A stretch of DNA of 36,959 bases, taken from positions 1 to 36,959 of the forward strand of contig CAZMBZ010000011.1 of assembly GCA_964564285.1 (NCBI GenBank), written 5' to 3'. The notes beneath the pieces were generated by a model. That model was not told the DNA's origin. It ran no database searches and worked only from the letters and a program-made list of their open reading frames with translations. Position 1 is the first letter of the stretch. Each line of letters opens with the position of its first letter. Below are positions 31,243 through 36,959 of the stretch, piece after piece. Both the position numbers and the translations under genes were made by a program. Source of the DNA: JAUWQU01 sp964564285. Its GTDB lineage: Bacteria; Planctomycetota; Phycisphaerae; SM23-33.

Positions 31243-33771
31243 CTACTTCTTCGAGATGCTCCGCAGCTTTGGATGATCTTTGGCGGTTTCGATGGCCTTG
31301 ATGGCATCTTCGACCGCGTCAACTCGCATGGCGTTGAGTTTACCTCCGGGGAATTCCCGCCGCTTGACCGCTTCATTGAATTGAACAATCAACTCTTTCA
31401 ATCCGGGAATCGCGCTTCGGGCGGCCGAGCCATAGGTTGTCAGTTCCTTCATGATCCGTCCGGTTCTCGACTGGCTACCGTGGCCGCCTTGGGTTTTGGC
31501 GTAGATGACGCCCGCTTCAATGGCTTCCTCGAAGTGGTATTTCGTCAATGCCTTGAACGCGCCCATACGGATTGCATCGCGAAACATCGTGTCCGCCGGC
31601 GCGGGCACTTTGATGGCGGCCAGGAGATCCGGCGCCAGCGCCTCAACATCCTCCAGCGTCAGAAGGTTCCCAAACGTGCGTCCAAGGTTCGCCCGCGCCC
31701 TGCCGTCGGGGTTCTGGGCGATGGCCCGAATGGCCTGGTAGAGCGTTCTCTTGTCGACGCCTTCTATCGAGTTCCTCAGCAATCCCCCGAACAGGGCATT
31801 CGCCAGTTGCCCATGGCTGAATTGGACGGGATCATCCCAGACGACCGGCAGGATTGGCTCGGCGGTTTCGATAACCGTCTGGAGCATGTCAGCCAGGGCG
31901 GGCTTCGCCCTGTCGCGCATTTTATTCAGGGCCTCGGCTGCCTTGTATCGCAGCCAGCGGTCCTTGTGCTTGAGCAGGCTAAGCATGACAGGCAAGGCCT
32001 CGGCGTCATTGAGATATCCCAGCGTCTCGCAAGCGCCCTGGGCGACATGCACATCCTTGCCGCCGGCCAGCTCGATCAGCGCCGGAACCATCGACCTCGC
32101 TTCGGGGCGCTGGGCGAGTTCCTCGGCGGCCCAGCTGCGGACGATCGGTGACCAGTCGCCAAATGCGGCGACCAGTTCCGCGGCGCTCTTGCTCTTGCGG
32201 GCCAGATCGAATCGCCCCGCCGCGATGGCCCCGGAAACTTCTTGCGGGCTGATCCAGTTCACCGGCCTGGCATCCCTGCCGGTGATGTAGAGATTCTTCA
32301 GCGGCAGCGAATAGGTCAGGACGTAGGTGGCGTTCGGGCTCAGGCCGTTGTAACTGCTCTTGCCGTAGTACGTGTCGTCGTCGGTCTTGCCGGGTCCGTG
32401 CTGTTCGCCACCGTCGTAGGTGAAGGAACCATCGCACCGCCGCGCCAGGTCGAATCGCCACGAGGTCTGCTTGAAATACGCCGCCGTCGCCGCAGGCCCG
32501 CCCGTATTGGCGCCCAGCGCCGCCCAAAGGAAGCTGAACCCCTGGCCGGTGTGCCCGTATTCGCGATTGTTGTAGGAAGCTGTCGCCATCTTCACGAAGA
32601 ACTGCGTCTCCTTGATCCGATCGGCCTGCATGGCAAAGAGCATCGCAGCCTGGGCGGTCTTGCCGTTGCTTCCGTGATATGGCCAGGGCGCGTGTTCGCC
32701 GTAGGGAATCGCCCCTTTGTCCACGTAGTAGCCGAAGAACTTCGATGCCCTTTCGATGGCTGGATCGATTTCCGGATCTTTCACGCCGCACTTTTGGCCC
32801 ATGACTATCGCCAGATTGCCGATCAGCCCGGCGGCGTTCACCGGGCCGTAGGGAGCGATCGACCCGTGCAGCCTGCCATCGGGCGTCAGGTCCGATATGC
32901 CGTGCCCAAACGTGCCGTACATGCTCTGCCCCTTGGCAAGCGTGACCGTGTACTGCCGAATCGCGTGCAGCACTTCCTTGTCGCCGGTCCGTAGGTAATA
33001 CTCGCAGAGGAACAGGTTCTTGTAGCCCCACTGCCAGGTCACCATCCCTTTCTTGAGCTCCAGTTTCAGCGTCTTTGGGCCGATCTCTCGGGCAAAAGCC
33101 TGGACCCTGGGCAAATACTCCGCCTTGCCGGTTGAAAGCAGTGCCAGTCCATTGATAGCGCCCCAAAGATTGTCCTGCAGCGGTTCCTTCTCCAGGTGCT
33201 TGCAGGCATCCTCGAAAATGCGCTTTGATTTGGGACAGTCGTAAGGTGCCGTGTCGCTGTAGGCGCCCATGACTCTCAGCTTGAGTTGCACCTGATCGGT
33301 CTTGCCCGCCTTGCCCTGAGCGGAGTCGATAGGCCGCCAGCGGGTCAGCTTCAGGATGCCGCCATTGGCTGGCTTCTCAGCCTGCTGAATCGCCCGGGCG
33401 ATGCTCTTGCGGGCATCGTCGGTGAAGAACTTGCCACTGACGCCCAGGATAACGTCGTTCACCTTGATCTTGCCATCGGCGGGCGACTTGGCGCCAACGT
33501 GCGTCACCAGAATCTGCCGACTGGCAACCGTTGTTCGCCCCTGCCTCATGTCCAGATTGCTCGCCGGGTTGTGATATATCCAACCCCGAAGCCCGGTCGA
33601 ACCAAGGTTATAGGTACCATGCTTCAGCTCGATTCCTTTCGTTTCGCCCTTTGTCAGATCCGGCGGGTCGGGACGCCCCACAGCCAGTGCGCCACCGGTG
33701 GCCAAAGCGATAGCGGCGAAGAGGCTGGCCAGGCACAGCGAAGTAATCCAGCTCGAGTTGCTATTGGTCAT
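31243..33771 (-). CDS. Secreted PDZ/alpha-barrel/HEAT protein (DUF6288-like)
   Basis: An 842-residue exported protein with a signal peptide (about 1-30). A PDZ-like region follows (about 80-125: THVGAKSPADGKIKVNDVIL and GVSGKFF). The large central part (about 160-530) has helical-hairpin segments with Trp-, His- and Tyr-rich motifs (SMYGTFGHGISDLTPDGRLH, GAIPYGEHAPWPYHGSNGKT, YGHTGQGFSFLWAALGANTG), which resembles an alpha/alpha-toroid. The C-terminal third (about 560-830) is HEAT-like (VPALIELAGGKDVHVAQGAC). The architecture matches what I know as DUF6288 in planctomycetes; this name is from memory. A toroid with these aromatic motifs may bind or cleave a glycan, but this is unproven. The ATG at 33771 has AGGAG 8 bases upstream and is preferred over the in-frame ATG 21 bases earlier. 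Confidence 0.8.
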   Translation of the reverse strand: MTNSNSSWITSLCLASLFAAIALATGGALAVGRPDPPDLTKGETKGIELKHGTYNLGSTGLRGWIYHNPASNLDMRQGRTTVASRQILVTHVGAKSPADGKIKVNDVILGVSGKFFTDDARKSIARAIQQAEKPANGGILKLTRWRPIDSAQGKAGKTDQVQLKLRVMGAYSDTAPYDCPKSKRIFEDACKHLEKEPLQDNLWGAINGLALLSTGKAEYLPRVQAFAREIGPKTLKLELKKGMVTWQWGYKNLFLCEYYLRTGDKEVLHAIRQYTVTLAKGQSMYGTFGHGISDLTPDGRLHGSIAPYGPVNAAGLIGNLAIVMGQKCGVKDPEIDPAIERASKFFGYYVDKGAIPYGEHAPWPYHGSNGKTAQAAMLFAMQADRIKETQFFVKMATASYNNREYGHTGQGFSFLWAALGANTGGPAATAAYFKQTSWRFDLARRCDGSFTYDGGEQHGPGKTDDDTYYGKSSYNGLSPNATYVLTYSLPLKNLYITGRDARPVNWISPQEVSGAIAAGRFDLARKSKSAAELVAAFGDWSPIVRSWAAEELAQRPEARSMVPALIELAGGKDVHVAQGACETLGYLNDAEALPVMLSLLKHKDRWLRYKAAEALNKMRDRAKPALADMLQTVIETAEPILPVVWDDPVQFSHGQLANALFGGLLRNSIEGVDKRTLYQAIRAIAQNPDGRARANLGRTFGNLLTLEDVEALAPDLLAAIKVPAPADTMFRDAIRMGAFKALTKYHFEEAIEAGVIYAKTQGGHGSQSRTGRIMKELTTYGSAARSAIPGLKELIVQFNEAVKRREFPGGKLNAMRVDAVEDAIKAIETAKDHPKLRSISKK
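33314..33329. repeat. Possible arm of the same palindrome inside the PDZ/HEAT gene
   Basis: CCCTGAGCGGAGTCGA resembles the right arm of the CTTCGACAAGCTCAGG-type palindrome seen at 10222-10260. Here it is part of the coding frame, giving the residues DSAQGK between the PDZ-like region and the central domain. Only one arm is visible, so the relationship is uncertain. Confidence 0.3.
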
Positions 33772-33876
33772 GGTGTTTGCTCCTTGTTCCATGGATCGAA
33801 TGTCGCATGTTCATTACTTGCTTTAACCACCGCCCGCGGCGGTAAGGCCCGCAGAACTTCAGAGCGATACGGCCCG

Positions 33877-33965
33877 GCCGGTGACATGCGTTCAGATCTG
33901 GCCGTTTGGCGTGCTATGCTTCCGGCAACAGCCCCCCGGTGACACCACTTCCAAGGGTTTTGGAA
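33877..33965. repeat. Structured dispersed repeat, copy B
   Basis: GCCGGTGACATGCGTTCAG and CTGGCCGTTTGG, then GCTATGCTTCC (33877-33923), match the left end of copy A at 30067-30112 with few changes. A hairpin TTCCAA (33949-33954), GGGTT loop, TTGGAA (33960-33965) follows, as in copy A. It lies in the 364-base gap upstream of the PDZ/HEAT gene. The distal AAACGGCC arm of copy A is not seen. Confidence 0.5.
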
Positions 33966-34067
33966 CCATGCCACCAGCCTCGCCTCACTCCCAATTTACG
34001 GCATACCGCGCGGCGTCTTTCCCTCGCACGTGGGGTGCGGGTTGGTCTGGGGCTTGCGGGTGGATTG

Positions 34068-34101
34068 CCAAATGGGGACGCCGGTTGGCGTCCCCATTTG
34101 G
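34068..34101 (-). terminator. Perfect 15-bp hairpin after the PEP-CTERM gene
   Basis: CCAAATGGGGACGCC (34068-34082) pairs perfectly with GGCGTCCCCATTTGG (34087-34101) around GGTT. It lies about 35 bases after the PEP-CTERM stop on the minus strand and is the strongest hairpin seen in the window. It lacks a U-tract, so it may instead be a repeat element or a transcript-end stabiliser. Confidence 0.45.
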
Positions 34102-34135
34102 GATTGCGGTATTAGTTTTGCTGTGTCGGGCGCGT

Positions 34136-35410
34136 TTATGCTCGTCGTTTTCGCAGGATTGCGAGGAAGCCGCAACTCAGCAGGGCCAGGGTGGCTGGTT
34201 CGGGCGTGCAGATGGTGGCGACGTCCCAGTCCTTGACTTTGCCTTCGAGTGACCAGTACCAGTTGTCGGGGAAGACGATCTCTTCCCATGCCGGCTGGTA
34301 GTCGAGAATCCACGTGAACAGGGCCTGTCCGTCGTGTTCGTTCCACACCACCGACGTTGGGGGCAACGGAGACTGGACGCCGGCACCGCCGTCGTCGCCG
34401 GGGTTGGGGATCTGGAGCATGATGTTCTCCTCGATCGCCCTATTCAGGTCGCGTTCCCTGTAGTCTACCAGGAGGGATATTTCCTTGTGCATCTCCTCGA
34501 CGATTTCGTTGTCGATGTGGACGATAGGCATATCCTGCATGTAACGTTCGTGGGTCGAATCGAGCCAGTAGGGGTTGTCGAAGTCGTTTTTCTTAGCCCC
34601 GGCCTCGCGGAACTCAGCCGTCCAGCTATTGTCTCTGGGCGTGCCGGCATTGGTTTGTTCGTTGTCGGTGAGGAACCATGCCACATCGTAGTTCTTCATG
34701 GCCTCGGCGGGCTTGTTGAGACCCGGGCACAGCAGGACGTAGCCATCGGCGTTGTCCATGACCACCGCGCCCGTGGACCGGTCCACCAGGTCCCAGGTGT
34801 TGTTGGTGGCGTCGACGGCGGTGAAGTATGTATCGTCACCTGGTGGGGTGGTGTTGAAGTCCGAGTCGTGCCAGGTCGAAGTGTTCTGGTTCTGCGAGTA
34901 GCCCACGAACGTTATCGCGTGGGCGGGGTTGTCGAAGCTTACCTCGATGTACTGGCAACGGAGCAGTTCATTTTGGAGGAACGCATAGTCGGCCATGTTG
35001 AGGAATGGTCGCCCAAGTGTGCTGCTGTCTCCGACGGTCACATCCGTGTAAGCGTGGGTTGGTTTGAACTCGGTGCTGTCTGGGTTTTTCCCGTACATGT
35101 ACAGCCAGTAGTTGATAGCATACTCGCTCGAACCCGGGTTGGTCCAGCCCAGATCAGTTCTCAGAGTGTTGTAGATGCCTTGTGCTTTGGCGGATGCGTC
35201 AACGCCCGTGCCGTAGTCGGCCCCGCCGAGCATGTTCGCAGCAGCAGCCATCCAGCAGCTATTGTCGTTGGCAACACCGGGCTTGTTGACGTCCGGGATG
35301 GGCGTCAGATCCCGCGAAGTCTTGATGAACGGGTCCAGCGGGTCTATGGCTTGTGCAACCCCTGCAATGCCCAGACAGAGAACGACCGTAAAGAGAATTC
35401 TAGTGCGCAT
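34136..35410 (-). CDS. PEP-CTERM secreted protein with IdeS-like cysteine-peptidase motif
   Basis: A 424-residue secreted protein. Residues 1-21 are a signal peptide (MRTRILFTVVLCLGIAGVAQ). The catalytic-like segment DNSCWMAAAANMLGG places Cys52 as nucleophile candidate. PAHAITFVGYSQ supplies His164, and Asp/Asn residues follow, an arrangement like IdeS/papain-type peptidases that cleave host or matrix proteins. The C-terminus TPEPATLALLSCGFLAILRK is a PEP-CTERM sorting signal (PEP, hydrophobic helix, basic end), normally processed by an exosortase, none of which is encoded here. The ATG at 35410 has GGAAGGAG about 10 bases upstream; a longer in-frame extension lacks a signal peptide. A good promoter lies about 200 bases upstream. 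The peptidase role rests on motif resemblance only. Confidence 0.82.
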   Translation of the reverse strand: MRTRILFTVVLCLGIAGVAQAIDPLDPFIKTSRDLTPIPDVNKPGVANDNSCWMAAAANMLGGADYGTGVDASAKAQGIYNTLRTDLGWTNPGSSEYAINYWLYMYGKNPDSTEFKPTHAYTDVTVGDSSTLGRPFLNMADYAFLQNELLRCQYIEVSFDNPAHAITFVGYSQNQNTSTWHDSDFNTTPPGDDTYFTAVDATNNTWDLVDRSTGAVVMDNADGYVLLCPGLNKPAEAMKNYDVAWFLTDNEQTNAGTPRDNSWTAEFREAGAKKNDFDNPYWLDSTHERYMQDMPIVHIDNEIVEEMHKEISLLVDYRERDLNRAIEENIMLQIPNPGDDGGAGVQSPLPPTSVVWNEHDGQALFTWILDYQPAWEEIVFPDNWYWSLEGKVKDWDVATICTPEPATLALLSCGFLAILRKRRA

Positions 35411-35614
35411 GATAATATGTCTCCTTCCTGTGGCCCCGATGTTCCCTCGCGACGGGTCCTCGATGGACCCCAAACGCAACTGAACCCCGAAGGGCCGGCT
35501 CGTTGTGTTGTATCAATACCGCGTTGGTCCGCGCAAGACGATGTGCTCCTACCCAGCAAAGCAAAACAATACAGAAGTGCGGACTGCTGAAACGCTCCTA
35601 GTAACTCACTATAA

Positions 35615-35642
35615 ATTGTAACACCATTGGCGGATTTGTCAA
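35615..35642 (-). promoter_or_regulatory. Sigma-70-like promoter of the PEP-CTERM gene
   Basis: On the minus strand a perfect TTGACA (35642-35637) and TACAAT (35620-35615) are spaced by 16 bases, in an AT-rich patch. The predicted transcript starts near 35608 and would carry an approximately 200-base leader before the ATG at 35410. Confidence 0.6.
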
Positions 35643-35940
35643 GGGTATATTCAGGTTGAATATTTCGGGGTGGCGGACCTGCCAATGTATGGGATTGCAC
35701 TCTCTGGCGGATGCGACGGCAGGGGCGGCCCGAGGGTTCCTTCTGATTGGGCGATTGTGCTTGGAGGTTCGCGCCGTGCTTCGGGCTGGGAGTTGTACTC
35801 CAGGCCGGGAGGGCAAGGCTCAATGCGTGGCGACAAAGAAATCAGCGGGAAAGTGCCATAATTTGCCGTGACCGTAAGTGCTGTAAATGAAAGCCATTAA
35901 GATTGATCCTCGCTCCGGGGCCCCGCGAAAACGCCGTCGA
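35643..35940. other. Intergenic region between divergent PEP-CTERM and ferredoxin genes
   Basis: There is no gene that I can support. Short frames on both strands do not resemble a family. A possible FNR-type half site (ATTGATCC near 35903) lies close to the palindrome at 35941. Confidence 0.4.
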
Positions 35941-35956
35941 ATTGACCTGGGTCAAT
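35941..35956 (+). promoter_or_regulatory. HcpR/FNR-like palindromic operator
   Basis: ATTGACCTGGGTCAAT is a perfect 7-base inverted repeat with a 2-base centre and fits TTGAC-N4-GTCAA. CRP/FNR-family regulators bind such sites, and the nitrosative-stress regulator HcpR is reported to use a TTGAC/GTCAA palindrome. Its centre (35948.5) would lie at about -41 if the -10 box is TAAGAA (35977-35982), the class II activator position. It precedes the 4Fe-4S/probable hcp genes. Confidence 0.6.
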
Positions 35957-36029
35957 CTTTGTCCGCGTCGCATCGTTAAGAATGTGGTGACGGTTGAGGA
36001 AGGAAACTCTCATCGGAAGGGATGTAAGA

Positions 36030-36824
36030 ATGAACGTCATGCGAACGCGGAAGATCGTGAAGATCGACGAAGAGAAATGCGATGGTTGCGGCGTGTGCGT
36101 GCCGAGCTGCGCCGAGGGCGCGATTCGCGTCATCGACGGCAAGGCCCGCTTGCTGGCTGAGAACCTTTGCGACGGCCTGGGCAACTGTCTGGGCGAGTGT
36201 CCCAGGGGCGCGATAACCATCGAGGAACGACAGGCCGAGGCGTTCGACGAGGCGGCGGTGAAGAAGGCATCTCTCCCGCAGGACGATGAGGGCGCTGAGG
36301 GCGCGGAGAGGGAAACAGGACTCACGGCCTCGGAGCCCCAGGTATCCGGAGGATGCCCGGGGATGCTTGTGCGTCAGTTTAATCGGGCTGAGCCCGCAGC
36401 CGGGGCTGAAAGTACTGTCGGTGCGACCGCTCCGTCGCCGGCAAGCCGTCTTGGGCAGTGGCCCGTTCAGTTGTCGCTTGTACCGGTAGCGGGCGCGATC
36501 TGGCAGGATGCGGATGTGCTGATCGCGGCCGACTGCGTGGGCTTCGCCATGCCGGACTTTCACGAGCGCCTGCTGGCGGGCAAGACGCTGGTCATCGCGT
36601 GCCCGAAGCTCGACGACGTCGAGCCATACATCGCCAAGCTTACGGAGATATTCACCCGCAACGCAGTCCGCTCGATCACCATCGCCCACATGGAGGTGCC
36701 CTGCTGCAACGGCATCGTCCGGGCGGTGCGGGCGGCCCTGGCTGCGTCCAGACGGATCGACATTCGTATTACGGACATTACCGTGGGCGTCGATGGAACA
36801 ATCGGCAGCGTATCGACGGACTGA
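36030..36824 (+). CDS. 4Fe-4S ferredoxin-domain protein (hcp-associated)
   Basis: A 264-residue protein. Residues about 5-70 carry two 4Fe-4S-type motifs: CDGCGVCVPSCAEGAI (a complete CxxCxxCxxxC motif) and CDGLGNCLGECPRGAITIEE, where the spacing is C-x5-C-x3-C and the second Cys of the usual motif is replaced by Leu. A variable middle leads to a C-terminal domain (about 155-264) with LLIAADCVGFAMPDF-like and CPKLDDVEPYIAKLTEIF segments plus EVPCCNGIV, which may bind a further metal centre. AAGGGA lies about 9 bases before the ATG. It is followed after 124 bases by a gene starting MSM, as in hybrid-cluster proteins, so it may donate electrons to Hcp. The upstream palindrome suggests HcpR/FNR-type control. 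Confidence 0.85.
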   Translation: MNVMRTRKIVKIDEEKCDGCGVCVPSCAEGAIRVIDGKARLLAENLCDGLGNCLGECPRGAITIEERQAEAFDEAAVKKASLPQDDEGAEGAERETGLTASEPQVSGGCPGMLVRQFNRAEPAAGAESTVGATAPSPASRLGQWPVQLSLVPVAGAIWQDADVLIAADCVGFAMPDFHERLLAGKTLVIACPKLDDVEPYIAKLTEIFTRNAVRSITIAHMEVPCCNGIVRAVRAALAASRRIDIRITDITVGVDGTIGSVSTD

Positions 36825-36948
36825 TGAAGTTCCCGTGTATATACTTTGTCAAAGGCGGATGGGAGGCCTAGCTGATTGGTTTTGCTTGTGAACGCTTAAT
36901 CACCTAAACGCGCAACGATCCGACATACACCAAGGAAAGGATTACGAG

Positions 36949-36959
36949 ATGAGCATGTT
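36949..36959 (+). CDS. Start of a downstream gene, probably hybrid-cluster protein (hcp)
   Basis: Only ATG AGC ATG TT is visible before the window ends, preceded by a strong Shine-Dalgarno AAGGAAAGG (36932-36940) at 8 bases. Many hydroxylamine reductases/hybrid-cluster proteins start MSMFCYQC, and the preceding ferredoxin-like gene and HcpR-like site fit. The identity is an inference from position and three residues. Confidence 0.4.

Noticed and set aside
1..36959. CRISPR arrays, rRNA genes, intact insertion sequences and replication origins
   Set aside because: No regularly spaced direct repeats, rRNA-like stretches, intact transposase frames or DnaA-box clusters were seen on reading both strands.

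Overview
The window is GC-rich and looks like a chromosomal segment from an anaerobic, polysaccharide-degrading planctomycete, probably Phycisphaerae-like. The evidence is a PEP-CTERM secreted protein, an ECF sigma factor with a FecR-type anti-sigma factor, many secreted glycoside-hydrolase-like proteins, a PDZ/HEAT planctomycete-type protein, and oxygen-sensitive Fe-S and radical SAM genes. The taxonomy is inferred from gene content only; there is no rRNA gene.

Layout. 1-5082 (minus): GH92 mannosidase, MtaA/UroD-like enzyme and a sodium/solute symporter cut by the left edge; this looks like a sugar-use operon. 5605-5676: tRNA-Thr(TGT) with its own promoter. 5734-18643: AI-2E family transporter, a secreted six-hairpin glycosidase-like protein with a probable 3' frameshift, a secreted FAD oxidoreductase, an ECF sigma factor, an anti-sigma/FecR protein running in frame into a serpin, and a GH106-like rhamnosidase. 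This stretch is bracketed by the tRNA gene and a second partial copy of the tRNA 3' half (about 18687-18720). It holds two tyrosine-recombinase remnants, so it may be a decayed integrated element.

18815-27292: a HEAT-like protein (minus), a membrane TPR-like protein translationally coupled to an M50 site-2 protease, then four closely spaced plus-strand genes: a CoA-dehydratase-activase-like protein, a radical SAM enzyme of the tetraether lipid synthase (Tes/MspA, COG1964) type, a small lipoprotein and a radical SAM/SPASM protein of archaeal type. I read this as a candidate membrane-lipid modification locus.

27516-31114: an AT-richer pair (clan GH-D-like glycosidase and SGNH hydrolase) converging on a structured repeat. 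31243-35410 (minus): a secreted PDZ/alpha-barrel/HEAT protein and a PEP-CTERM protein with an IdeS-like cysteine-peptidase motif. 36030-36959: a 4Fe-4S protein behind an HcpR/FNR-like palindrome, and the first codons of a gene that is probably hcp.

The best candidates for something undescribed are the ECF sigma/anti-sigma-serpin fusion and the Tes-like/CoA-activase-like/radical SAM cluster. Starts were moved inward from the longest reading frame wherever a signal peptide and a Shine-Dalgarno sequence supported it.
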